A DNA stretch of 55,247 nt from Desulfobacteraceae bacterium (GCA_003599865.1 QZKS01000095.1:1-55247), one strand, 5' to 3'; shown: positions 20,225 through 28,031, counted from the first letter of the stretch. Notes: generated by a model from the sequence alone, not told the origin. Program-made: numbers and translations.

Positions 20225-21040
20225 ATGGAAATATCTACAGCTTTTAGAGAAATACTGTTTACCGAGGACAAGGGAATTGCGATTTTGACATTGAACCGGC
20301 CGGAGATCCGTAATGTGATCACCAGTGCCGAGATGATCGCCGAGCTCGAGATGGTCTGTAACAGGATCAATCAGGATTCCCATATCAAGGTACTGATCAT
20401 CACCGGAAAAGATCCGGCATTTTCTGCCGGAGGAAATATCAAGGACATGGCTGCCAAAGGAAGCATGTTTCAAGGCTCTCCTGTAAAGATCATGGAGAAT
20501 TACAGAAAAAATGTGCAGCGGATTCCCCTTGCGGTTCATGCAGTTGAAGTACCGACAATCGCCGCTGTAAATGGAGCCGCCATCGGAGCCGGATGTGACC
20601 TAGCGTTAATGTGCGATATGCGGGTCGCATCGGAAAAAGCGCTTTTTGGAGAAACTTTCCTGAATCTTGGCCTGATCCCCGGTGATGGCGGGGCGTATTT
20701 TCTGCCAAGGGCCGTCGGAATGGCAAAGGCCTGTGAAATGACGTTTACCGGGGAATTGATCAAGGGGAGGGATGCCCTTGATCTGGGTCTTGTCAATTAT
20801 TGTGTCAGGCATGAACTTCTCATGGAAACAGCAATGGAATTGGCACAAAAAATTGCCTCCAAACCTCCCGAAGCGCTTCGAATGGCCAAACGACTTTTGT
20901 ATATGGGGCAATATCTGACGCTGCCCCATCTGCTGGAACAGTCCGCTTCTTTCCAGGCATTGTGCCATCACACAAAAGATCATATGGAAGCCGTGAATGC
21001 CATGCTGCAAAAAAGAAACCCGGCCTTTACCGGAGAATAA
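20225..21040 (+). CDS. Enoyl-CoA hydratase/isomerase family protein
   Basis: A 271-residue crotonase-fold enzyme. The oxyanion-hole segments are FSAGGNIKDM (about 64) and GAAIGAGCDLALMCD (about 119). At the first catalytic Glu position the sequence has GAGCDLAL, with Asp instead of the hydratase GGGCELA. At the second position it has LGLIPGDGG, with Gly rather than Glu before LGL (FLNLGLIPGDGG). Both hydratase acids are therefore replaced, and a true hydration activity is doubtful; isomerase, hydrolase, lyase or another crotonase reaction is possible. It starts after a gagaaaagg ribosome site. Fatty-acid or aromatic-acid degradation is the likely setting. Confidence 0.85.
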   Translation: MEISTAFREILFTEDKGIAILTLNRPEIRNVITSAEMIAELEMVCNRINQDSHIKVLIITGKDPAFSAGGNIKDMAAKGSMFQGSPVKIMENYRKNVQRIPLAVHAVEVPTIAAVNGAAIGAGCDLALMCDMRVASEKALFGETFLNLGLIPGDGGAYFLPRAVGMAKACEMTFTGELIKGRDALDLGLVNYCVRHELLMETAMELAQKIASKPPEALRMAKRLLYMGQYLTLPHLLEQSASFQALCHHTKDHMEAVNAMLQKRNPAFTGE

Positions 21041-21111
21041 TTTCCACAAGGGGACATGGCATATGAATTACCTTTATATTCAAACACTAGTTACTTGAAT
21101 AATGGATACGA

Positions 21112-21299
21112 TTGGTATATAGATGATATCCATAATCCCATACCAATGTGTGAATCAATTCATGGGTGACGCCTTCCGGTAATAGGGCCACCCAAGTTGT
21201 GCTCATACGGAATTGAATTCCGGGGTTGAGCAAATGATCGGCAAGCCGGCATAAGGTCACATCCGGAAAGCCTGACGGTGAAAAGGCATGAGGAGGTAA
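21112..21299 (+). ncRNA. Structured leader RNA candidate (unclassified)
   Basis: The 260-base gap before the kinase-like gene can fold strongly. Visible helices: TTGGTAT (21112-21118)/ATACCAA (21140-21146). GGGTG (21164-21168) pairs with CACCC (21189-21193), stacked on GCC (21171-21173)/GGC (21186-21188). TGCTCA (21200-21205)/TGAGCA (21227-21232) encloses CGGAAT (21208-21213)/ATTCCG (21217-21222). Two later pairings exclude each other: GTCA (21256-21259)/TGAC (21273-21276), and GCCT (21270-21273)/AGGC (21284-21287). The second ends next to the ribosome site aggagg (21291-21296). This suits a translational switch, but I cannot match it to a known riboswitch. A fragment of a group II intron is an alternative (GTGTG at 21147). 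Confidence 0.4.
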
Positions 21300-21300
21300 A

Positions 21301-22053
21301 TTGCAGAAAAAACAAACTCAGAAAGTTTCCGTCGAACGGAAGGTCTTGGCATTAGATACCCTGGCATCCGGTATTGCACAGGATTTTAATGAGATTCTTG
21401 CAGCCATTATGGGATATGTCGAGATAGCATTGCTTGACAGCCCAAAGGATTCGCCCATTAAGAAAAATCTGAAGCATGCAATGGAAGCTGTCGAAAGAGC
21501 GAAAGATCTTGTTAATGATCTGCAGGTCTTCAGCAGGCAGAAAGAACTGGAACGAAAAAGCTTTCAGATGGGAGGTTCTGTAAAGGATATTCTGAATCGA
21601 TTTCAAAAATCCTTGCCAAAACAAATCACCCTGCAGGAATCCATCATGGCGGATACGGCGTGTGTTTTTGCAAATCCAAAACAGATTCAGCAAATTGTGA
21701 TCAACCTCTGCACCAATGCCTGTAATGCGATGCTTGAGAAAGGAGGGCTGCTATCGGTTACTCTTGAAAGAGTTGACATCGGAGAGAAACATGCGAACAG
21801 TTCTCTAAATGCCGGACCGCATTTCTGCCTTACGGTTTCGGATACTGGAAAGGGAATCGATGAAGAGATCGGAGACCGGATTTTTGATCCCTACTTCACC
21901 ACAACCCATGCCGGAGCAGGATGCGGAATGGGTCTTGCGATAGTGCAAAGCATTGTCGATGCCCTCAATGGTTGTATCGAATGGGAAAGCAATAAGAAAA
22001 CAGGTACGGTTTTTCGTGTATTTTTACCAGTGGATGAAACCGGTCGTCACTGA
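21301..22053 (+). CDS. Histidine-kinase-like protein lacking the phosphoacceptor His
   Basis: A 250-residue protein starting at TTG, supported by aggaggtaaa immediately before it. It consists only of a DHp-like helical hairpin (about 15-85) and a HATPase domain (about 120-245), with no sensor or membrane part. The H-box of this NtrB/HWE-like group is normally GIAHDFNNIL; here it is GIAQDFNEIL, so the phosphorylatable His is Gln27. The ATPase motifs look intact: N box NLCTNACNAM (about 138), G1 DTGKGID (about 181), and G2 GCGMGLAIV (about 205). It should bind ATP but cannot autophosphorylate at the usual site; it could be a decoy or a regulator of another kinase. The next gene begins inside its 3' end. 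Confidence 0.8.
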   Translation: MQKKQTQKVSVERKVLALDTLASGIAQDFNEILAAIMGYVEIALLDSPKDSPIKKNLKHAMEAVERAKDLVNDLQVFSRQKELERKSFQMGGSVKDILNRFQKSLPKQITLQESIMADTACVFANPKQIQQIVINLCTNACNAMLEKGGLLSVTLERVDIGEKHANSSLNAGPHFCLTVSDTGKGIDEEIGDRIFDPYFTTTHAGAGCGMGLAIVQSIVDALNGCIEWESNKKTGTVFRVFLPVDETGRH

Positions 22054-22717
22054 AAACATTGGCAGGCGGGTATGGACCAACGCCTTCAGTCATGCCGTTT
22101 TTTTCAGGATAAGCATATTGATTGCTTGTTTTTCATGCTTGGGAGGATGTGCAGGGTGGAATTATAAACCGGCCAATCCGGACAATATCTGCACGATTTT
22201 TGGGGAAAACGAATACTGGTATAAAACAGCTGAAAAAGCGTTTGCCAGATGGCGTATTCCGATTCCCGTTTTAATGGCGATCATGTATCAGGAATCAAAG
22301 TATCAGTCTGATGCAAAGCCCCCCCGAACCACTTGTTTGTTTTTTTTCCCCGGGCCCCGGCCGTCAAGTGCTTACGGGTACTCTCAGGCTCTTGACGGGA
22401 CCTGGAAAAAATACAAACAGGAGACAGGAAACTGGGGTGCGGATCGGGATGATTTCGGTGATGCGATTGATTTTATCGGGTGGTATTGTCTGAAGAGTCA
22501 TCAGCAGTGCAAAATTGCTGTAAATGATGCCTACAATATGTACCTTGCCTATCATGAAGGGCAGAATGGTTTTTTGCGAAAAACCCATCAAAAGAAAAAC
22601 AACCTGAAAGCGACTGCGAGAGGTGTAAAGCAAAAGGCTGCTATTTATGCTTCACAACTGGCCTCCTGTGAAAAACGATTAAAAGAAAGATGCCGCTGCT
22701 GTCTGTGGCCATTTTAA
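22034..22717 (+). CDS. SLT-type lytic transglycosylase-like lipoprotein
   Basis: The ATG at 22034 lies inside the kinase-like gene (20-base overlap) and gives a 227-residue protein with a lipoprotein signal whose lipobox is CLGGC (about residue 39). The catalytic domain has MAIMYQESKYQSD, where the Glu would be the SLT catalytic acid, followed by a Pro/Phe-rich loop (FFFPGPRP) and SSAYGYSQALDGTWKKY, matching a small SLT subfamily with this insertion. YLAYHEGQNGF resembles the third SLT motif. It should cleave peptidoglycan glycan strands at the outer-membrane inner leaflet. The frame stays open further upstream within the kinase gene, but no ribosome site supports a longer protein. The C-terminus ends in a Cys/Arg cluster (CEKRLKERCRCC). 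Confidence 0.8.
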   Translation: MKPVVTENIGRRVWTNAFSHAVFFRISILIACFSCLGGCAGWNYKPANPDNICTIFGENEYWYKTAEKAFARWRIPIPVLMAIMYQESKYQSDAKPPRTTCLFFFPGPRPSSAYGYSQALDGTWKKYKQETGNWGADRDDFGDAIDFIGWYCLKSHQQCKIAVNDAYNMYLAYHEGQNGFLRKTHQKKNNLKATARGVKQKAAIYASQLASCEKRLKERCRCCLWPF

Positions 22718-22960
22718 CGGCCGATCATTCTTATCGACAGGGCCTTCCTTTTTTTTCACTTGAATTATCGTCAAAAATAGAATAATATCGGTCCTGTTAA
22801 AAAACCGCACTCCATCAGAAATTCAATTGCTGTAAAATCTAACCATATAAAAAAATGCAGTTCGGCATTTTTGTCTAATGATGCGTTTCAACCTGTTGTC
22901 TGGGGGCAGTTCCTGTTTGCCCATTTTGAGAAGGTTCTCACATATCAACTAGGAGGAAGC

Positions 22961-23368
22961 ATGAACATGAAAAAAAGCAAGAAATTGGTTGATCGTCGAA
23001 AGCACAAAAGATTTAAAGTTCCGGCAGATGCATTTGCCATTGTCAAGAATCCCTGTTTTAAGTTAGGGCAAATAGCGGATATGAGTCTGGGGGGGATCTC
23101 TTTTTATTATATCAGTGGTAAGGGATTTTCCAAAAACATTGCGGTTGATATCCTGCTGGCAGATGATGATCTTTATATTGATAACCTTCCGGTAAGCATT
23201 GTCTCGGATGTCAATGTTCACCTGAACGAATCATTGGACAAGACTTCTTTCAAGCGTTGTGGATTGCAATTTGAGAAACTGACTTCCCATCAGCTTTCAA
23301 AGCTGTCCTGTTTCATTCCAAAACAAGACAGCGGCTATTTGCAGGATAAACGTTTTATCTTATTTTAA
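22961..23368 (+). CDS. PilZ domain protein
   Basis: A 135-residue single-domain protein. The ATG at 22961 follows aggaggaagc; upstream in-frame ATGs lack a ribosome site. Both c-di-GMP-binding motifs are present: the RxxxR box in DRRKHKRFKV (about 12-21) and DMSLGG (about 44-49). It should bind c-di-GMP in the cytoplasm and pass the signal to a partner not identifiable here. The 243-base gap upstream (22718-22960) holds no gene I can support. Confidence 0.85.
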   Translation: MNMKKSKKLVDRRKHKRFKVPADAFAIVKNPCFKLGQIADMSLGGISFYYISGKGFSKNIAVDILLADDDLYIDNLPVSIVSDVNVHLNESLDKTSFKRCGLQFEKLTSHQLSKLSCFIPKQDSGYLQDKRFILF

Positions 23369-23624
23369 CAGCTCCAATTTGGCGGGGTGTCGAATTCATC
23401 GTTGACTTCCAGGCCGACCCGAATTAAAATATTCCTGTTCTGATTGTTAACGGCAATTCGACAAGAATCCGCAACGACAGATTCATGATCGCAGATCCTG
23501 TCCTCAGTTCCTTCGCGTTGTTCTCATATCGCCCGGATCCATTATTTCGAGTGAAGTGTAACATTTTTTCAGAAGTGCCTGTTTCCTCCATTCCCGGAGG
23601 ACACCTTACACAAGGAGGTACAAA

Positions 23625-23993
23625 ATGAATGTATCAACCAATCGAAATTTTGCTCGAAGCTACTATGAGGCAGACCTGATGTTTTCGGATAGCAGGAACG
23701 GCGATTATAACAAGGCCAGAATGGTCAACTGCTGTGTCAATGGAATCTGTTTTGAAGCGGACAATGCGCTGCAACCGGGTTTTGACGTCTGCATCAAAAT
23801 GCCGAATCATGAACCGGATATGGAATTCAGTCCGGAAGCTTACAAGATCCTTCGGGGAAGGGTAAAATGGTGTCGGGAACTCGATGAGACATGTCGCTAT
23901 GGAATCGGTGTTCAATTCCATGAATGTTTGAATAAAAGCTTTTTTTGTCCGGCCTTCCCATGGCAGCAGGGCTGGTCAGGCCGCTGTTTTTGA
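23625..23993 (+). CDS. Degenerate PilZ-like protein
   Basis: A 122-residue protein with an excellent start (aaggaggtacaaa ATG). The pattern ARMVNCCVNGICFEADNAL, then a strand-rich core and GRVKWCRELDETCRYGIGVQF, matches the beta-barrel of PilZ domains. The DxSxxG box is replaced by NCCVNG and no RxxxR box is seen near the N-terminus, so c-di-GMP binding is doubtful. The last 25 residues are Phe/Cys/Trp-rich and unlike the family. The 256-base gap before it contains a small hairpin CCTCC/GGAGG just upstream of the real ribosome site. Confidence 0.7.
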   Translation: MNVSTNRNFARSYYEADLMFSDSRNGDYNKARMVNCCVNGICFEADNALQPGFDVCIKMPNHEPDMEFSPEAYKILRGRVKWCRELDETCRYGIGVQFHECLNKSFFCPAFPWQQGWSGRCF

Positions 23994-24062
23994 AAAGGAC
24001 GTTTCCATTTTCTAAGGCATATATTTTGATGAAACCATTCATATAACAGCAACAGGCATGAA

Positions 24063-25001
24063 ATGATGGACACGGATACGATAAAAGGGATCTACGGAAA
24101 AGCAGGTGTGATCCGGAGGGGGCATCGGGCTCAAAAAGGTGTTTTTCAGGGCATTTTGAATGAAAAAGTGAAGAGTAACGGTATTGTTCTCCTTGGCGAA
24201 ATCTCCGGCAGGCATCCTACTGTTTCCCATTTGTTGATGGAGCATCCGGATTACCGGAAATCGTGCTGGAAGATTATTCACTCCGAACAAAATAGCAATA
24301 AATCATATACGAGAATTAAAGAAGGCACCAAAATATATATTCATGAAAGTGACCTTGGTTTATTCTGGGATCATGATACCGAAAATGCTTCTGAAAAGAC
24401 AGTAATTGAACCGGATTCTTTTTCCGAAAAATTCATGCAGGCAGTAAAGCGGAATGTGGGAATGGAATATGACCAGGTGAATTGTTATGAACTCATTATT
24501 CAGGGGCTTAGGCAGCTTGGCTACCGATATGGCGGGTATGGAGGATTGAAGGAAACATTGATGAATATGGCGCTCGAAAGAGGAGAATCCATCAATACCT
24601 ATTTGACCGGAGAAGGGTTGATTGAAGTGTCCGGATCCGGACAATATGTAAAAAAAATGAATAATTTTTCCGATTATGAGAAAGATACGGATGAGATTTT
24701 CAATGAGATATTGCCCCATATTCAACCGGGACAGATCCTTTCTTTTTCCACACCCTCTCAAGGACATACCGGCATTATATCCGGCAAGGAAGGGATGTGG
24801 ACGTATGTAAATTCAGGGATTCTGGACCACGATCTCCGTTCGTCGGCACTGAAAAAGGGTGTTGGAGAGGAGTCGCTGACCTTGGAGATTTTAAATTGGG
24901 TCAGACTGGCTGCCCGTAAAAATGAGCCGCTTGTCCTTACGCTGGGGCATCTTGATGAAAAAAAACTGGAAAAATACAAGATTGTTCCCTGGGAAGCATA
25001 A
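24063..25001 (+). CDS. Putative NlpC/P60-like cysteine hydrolase
   Basis: A 312-residue protein without a signal peptide. The N-terminal 110 residues (HPTVSHLLMEHPDYRKSCW... and TRIKEGTKIYIHES) resemble a LysM-like or substrate-recognition module. The C-terminal half has DQVNCYELIIQGLRQLGYRYGG (about 138), in which the Cys precedes a helix as in NlpC/P60 enzymes, and GQILSFSTPSQGHTGIISG (about 225), in which a His follows a strand. This Cys/His pair is the reason for the call; the third residue is not certain. It starts 70 bases after the degenerate PilZ gene. Function is open: peptidoglycan peptide cleavage or an acyltransfer reaction. Confidence 0.55.
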   Translation: MMDTDTIKGIYGKAGVIRRGHRAQKGVFQGILNEKVKSNGIVLLGEISGRHPTVSHLLMEHPDYRKSCWKIIHSEQNSNKSYTRIKEGTKIYIHESDLGLFWDHDTENASEKTVIEPDSFSEKFMQAVKRNVGMEYDQVNCYELIIQGLRQLGYRYGGYGGLKETLMNMALERGESINTYLTGEGLIEVSGSGQYVKKMNNFSDYEKDTDEIFNEILPHIQPGQILSFSTPSQGHTGIISGKEGMWTYVNSGILDHDLRSSALKKGVGEESLTLEILNWVRLAARKNEPLVLTLGHLDEKKLEKYKIVPWEA

Positions 25002-25028
25002 CTTGTAATGGATCACCGATCAATCCAT

Positions 25029-25484
25029 TCATCTTTTACTGATCAAGGTCTGCAATATATCCTCCTTACCGATAATGCCGACAAGATTGCCCTGTTCCAC
25101 AACCGGCAGGGAATGAAAATTTTTATCCACCATCAATGTGGCGATTTCTTCAATATCCGTATCCGGGGAAACCGTCACCGGATCAGATGTCATTGCATCG
25201 GCGACGGTTGTTGCCGCGATTTTCTGGACGGTTTTTTCAACTTTTTTTAAGGATGTAAAGGGGATATAACCATCCAGAAAGGTAAACAGGGAGGGGATAG
25301 GGATGGTTTTCTGCTGGGCGATCAGATCACTCTGGCAGAGAATCCCGATTACCTTGCCGTCTTTATCCAGCACGGGAACGCCGTTGATATGGTGTTGGAA
25401 CAACAGGTCGGCTGCGTTGATAATTTCCATATCCGGTGAAACCGTAATCACATTTTTTGTCATAATATCTTTTGCTTTCAGCAT
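25029..25484 (-). CDS. Two-CBS-domain protein
   Basis: A 151-residue protein consisting of two CBS repeats: MLKAKDIMTKNVITVSPD... and VADAMTSDPVTVSPDTD..., each with the GxPVxD/LPVV strand (NGVPVLDKDGKVIGIL; HSLPVVEQGNLVGII). The start at 25484 is supported by aaaggagctct. Such modules bind adenine nucleotides and regulate partners. It lies 17 bases downstream of the nitroreductase gene on the same strand and is probably co-transcribed with it. Its stop faces the stop of the NlpC-like gene. Confidence 0.9.
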   Translation of the reverse strand: MLKAKDIMTKNVITVSPDMEIINAADLLFQHHINGVPVLDKDGKVIGILCQSDLIAQQKTIPIPSLFTFLDGYIPFTSLKKVEKTVQKIAATTVADAMTSDPVTVSPDTDIEEIATLMVDKNFHSLPVVEQGNLVGIIGKEDILQTLISKR

Positions 25485-25501
25485 ACAGAGCTCCTTTCCT
25501 A

Positions 25502-26176
25502 TCATCCACGCCAGGTTATGATATGATCAATGGGTTCCCGTTCACTTTGGACCTGATTTGCCGGAAAATCCCAGTCCGGGTATCCGATTGCGATTGCAGC
25601 CGTCAGACGTTTCGAATCCGGGATTCCGGCAACCTTTCGAATCACGTCCGAATACGTAATCCCCTGATTTTCGATGCAGGTGTGCAGGCCATAAGCAAGG
25701 GCAGCCAGGCATATGTTCTGGGTTACGGATCCCACATCAAGATAAGTCCCTTGGATGGACAGTGTTTTTTCTGCAACAATGATGATCGCCGCCGGTGCGT
25801 CAAAGTATCGGAATCCTCGTTCCAGCCATTCCGCCCTTTTGAGCATGTCTTTTCTGGGGATTTCCATCAATGAAAAAAGCTGTTTTGCGATTTCAATCTG
25901 TCTGTTTCGAAATACACTGCCTTTGGGCCGTTCAATCATGAGATGGGACATTTCTTCAGGGGGGAATTCAAAGTTTCTGACCTTTTCCACATTTTTTTGT
26001 CTTAAGGTATCCAGCACTTCTCCCGAGACAACGATAAATTCCCATGGCTGCGTATTTTCAGCAGATGGTGCCCGGCTCGCGATTTCAAGGATTTCCCGTA
26101 TGGTTTTTTTTGGAACCGGAGTGGGTGTGAATTTCCGGATGCTTTTTCTGGTCCTGATGGCTTCTACGATTTCCAT
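25502..26176 (-). CDS. Nitroreductase family protein
   Basis: A 224-residue FMN enzyme of the nitroreductase fold. The start at 26176 follows caggag. Family motifs: IRTRKSIRKFTPTPVPKKT (FMN phosphate-binding Arg residues, about 7-25), ASRAPSAENTQPWEFIVVSG (about 37), and QNICLAALAYGLHTCIENQ (about 150), with AAIAIGYPDWD near the end. It should reduce a quinone, nitro compound or similar acceptor with NAD(P)H. The substrate cannot be told. First gene of a two-gene unit with the CBS protein. Confidence 0.9.
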   Translation of the reverse strand: MEIVEAIRTRKSIRKFTPTPVPKKTIREILEIASRAPSAENTQPWEFIVVSGEVLDTLRQKNVEKVRNFEFPPEEMSHLMIERPKGSVFRNRQIEIAKQLFSLMEIPRKDMLKRAEWLERGFRYFDAPAAIIIVAEKTLSIQGTYLDVGSVTQNICLAALAYGLHTCIENQGITYSDVIRKVAGIPDSKRLTAAIAIGYPDWDFPANQVQSEREPIDHIITWRG

Positions 26177-26322
26177 TGCCAAAACTCCTGAACAGGATTG
26201 CTGTAACACAGTAAGTGGTTCACCGCCATTGTCAAATGAGTGTGTTATCCGGTATTCAGGGTATCAGAAAGGAAGCATGGACGTCTACTGTTTTCTTGGT
26301 GATGTCCTGCGTATGTCCGGCT

Positions 26323-26919
26323 TTATAGATTGATTATTTTGTCCGCGAGTTGCATGGAGGTGATGATATCCAGCATGTTGGTGGTCTGTCCGACTCTTTT
26401 TTGTTCCAGGAGATGAAAATGATTGAGACAGGTACCGCATACAAGGATATGCGTTCCGCACTCTTCAAGATGTTTCAGGTCATTCAGAACCGCAGCGTTT
26501 TCGATGGTGAGCTTGACGCCGTTATTGACAAAGACCAGCCGCCATAGATCAGGACCCATTTCATTCAGGGTTTTCAGGAAGCTGATCATCAGCTTTTCCC
26601 CAAGGTCATCATCACCGTGGCCGATTTTATCTGAACCGATCATGATCAGGATTTTCTGGCGGTCGGTTTTCGGTTGCTGACGAGGCGCGGGTTCGCTGGT
26701 TTCGTTCAGGTTCCTTACTCCCCGCACGTGAAAGTCATTCCCCTGTTTTTCCATAGAAACTTTATACTGTTGTGATTGCAGGAAACGACCGACATTTTGA
26801 CTTGCCGCCTCATTATCGACAATGACGTTAACTGCCTCCGGATGTTCTTTTTCCAGAATGGATTTGGTTTGAATTACCGGTGCCGGGCATGCCAAGCCTT
26901 TGACGTCGATCTCTATCAT
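26323..26919 (-). CDS. yedF: YedF-type selenium/sulfur metabolism protein (TusA + DsrE-like)
   Basis: A 198-residue two-domain protein. The N-terminal TusA-like domain has GLACPAPVIQTK with the CPxP motif whose first Cys carries persulfide (or selenium) sulfur. A Gln/Pro linker follows at about 75-85, then a DsrE-like domain ending in GTHILVCGTCLNHFHLLEQ, with a CGTC pair. This architecture defines the selenium-metabolism protein YedF. It is found in selenoprotein-making organisms, consistent with a sulfate reducer, though no selenoprotein gene is seen here. A methionine start at 26919 follows aggagaaacc. Confidence 0.88.
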   Translation of the reverse strand: MIEIDVKGLACPAPVIQTKSILEKEHPEAVNVIVDNEAASQNVGRFLQSQQYKVSMEKQGNDFHVRGVRNLNETSEPAPRQQPKTDRQKILIMIGSDKIGHGDDDLGEKLMISFLKTLNEMGPDLWRLVFVNNGVKLTIENAAVLNDLKHLEECGTHILVCGTCLNHFHLLEQKRVGQTTNMLDIITSMQLADKIINL

Positions 26920-26972
26920 GGTTTCTCCTGGATGTTTTTTTGCACATTAAAAAGCATAGGATCGGATGGTAT

Positions 26973-27009
26973 GAATTCCGCCTGCTGACTGTTTTATAAA
27001 ACGGAATTC
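26973..27009. promoter_or_regulatory. Nested inverted repeats upstream of yedF
   Basis: GAATTCCG (26973-26980) and CGGAATTC (27002-27009) form a perfect 8-bp inverted repeat. The spacer ends with the 12-bp palindrome GTTTTATAAAAC (26991-27002). They lie 54-90 bases before the yedF start and could be an operator. No clear -35/-10 pair was found around them. Confidence 0.35.
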
Positions 27010-27086
27010 AAAAACGATCCGACTGACCAAAATTGTTATAAACATTTATTGGATAAGTCAATTTGATATATTCTATGGCGGGGAAT

Positions 27087-27117
27087 GATTCTATAGATAT
27101 TATCTATATATAGAATC
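27087..27117. promoter_or_regulatory. AT-rich hairpin/palindrome in a gene-free stretch
   Basis: GATTCTATAGAT (27087-27098), loop ATT, then ATCT (27102-27105), a 4-base bulge, and ATAGAATC (27110-27117) make a 12-bp bulged palindrome. It sits in the 791-base gap 26920-27710, the largest in the window. I find no convincing gene in that gap; short open frames there lack ribosome sites and family features. Confidence 0.3.
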
Positions 27118-27662
27118 GAATTGACGGAGCAATTCATATTTTCGAATGAGATTCGTGCCGGAAGGGGCGGGGGCATTTTTTTTAATCAATTTGAATTCTA
27201 TCGCTCTTTGTGCAATAATGCTTTTCATACAACGAATCATCCAACGGTTTTTCACTGTCCGACCGATTTTGTCCGGAAGTCTGCATTCACATTTTTCATC
27301 CGTTTCGGGTTCCCTGTTCAAGTTGCAATACGATCATGAATCAATATCTGTTTGATTCGTCTGAACAGTTTTCACTGCAAGCAGAAAAAAGACCCATGGA
27401 AAGAAAGCTGGAAACGGTTATGGTCTTACGGGCTTCATTGGTATGCCCATGACTCGGAATGAAAATGCAAGATCCGTATCACAGGATGATGTCTCAAGTT
27501 TATGGTTGATACATATTATGTGCATGGTTTGTACAGGGTTTGTCGGCGGATCATGCAGGATGATTGTCATTCGATAGGCTGAAATGGATGATATCGGGAT
27601 CAAGTCTGGTAGGTTATCCATATGATCAATATTATGGCACGGAGTTTGTTATCCTTGTTATG

Positions 27663-27677
27663 TGTTACTTGGTAACA
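27663..27677. promoter_or_regulatory. Inverted repeat TGTTAC-N3-GTAACA before the small gene at 27711
   Basis: Perfect 6-bp arms TGTTAC (27663-27668) and GTAACA (27672-27677) about 33 bases upstream of the ATG are placed like an operator. Binding protein unknown. Confidence 0.35.
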
Positions 27678-27710
27678 AAAGACCAAAACAATTAAACAGG
27701 AGGTGCGGAA

Positions 27711-27944
27711 ATGGGTGTACGCCAAAACAGGAAATTGAAAAATCATACCTCTGTTGAAAATGTGTATACGGGTGCGGAAAGACGTGAGTATGATGATCCG
27801 GGTTATTTCGGTTATTTTCTTCTCGAAGGCAGGGAAAGGAGATGGTCGGAAAATCTGATTGCCCACAGAATGGAAAAGGCCATCACGGATGTTCTGTCAA
27901 AACTTCATGAATATAAGCATCTTACACCATACGGAATGATGTGA
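27711..27944 (+). CDS. Small charged protein of unknown function
   Basis: A 77-residue protein I do not recognise. It has a strong ribosome site (aacaggaggtgcgga) and its own rho-independent terminator 54 bases after the stop, which makes a genuine single-gene unit likely. The sequence is hydrophilic with a tyrosine/glycine-rich middle (YDDPGYFGYF, about 31-40), a basic patch (EGRERRW) and a helical C-terminal third. No signal peptide, membrane helix or metal-binding cluster is seen. Confidence 0.65.
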   Translation: MGVRQNRKLKNHTSVENVYTGAERREYDDPGYFGYFLLEGRERRWSENLIAHRMEKAITDVLSKLHEYKHLTPYGMM

Positions 27945-27997
27945 TCATTTTCAGATGGTCATAACGGATTCCGGCTCAACAGAATACTACAGGAAAA

Positions 27998-28031
27998 AAC
28001 AGGCGGCAGCTTACCTTGCCGCCTGTTTTTG
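27998..28031 (+). terminator. Rho-independent terminator
   Basis: An 11-bp perfect stem AACAGGCGGCA (27998-28008)/TGCCGCCTGTT (28017-28027) with an 8-base loop is followed by a T run. It closes the gene at 27711-27944. A-rich sequence upstream of the stem may let it work on both strands. Confidence 0.92.

Noticed and set aside
20837-20855. Sigma54-like TGGCAC...TTGC
   Set aside because: It lies inside the crotonase gene and the spacing is one base too long.
21108-21300. GEMM-type c-di-GMP or cobalamin riboswitch
   Set aside because: The conserved core sequences of these classes are not present, though the region is well structured; left unclassified.
27335-27451. 38-codon open frame starting ATGAATCAATATCTG
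   Set aside because: No ribosome site, no recognisable feature and no terminator.
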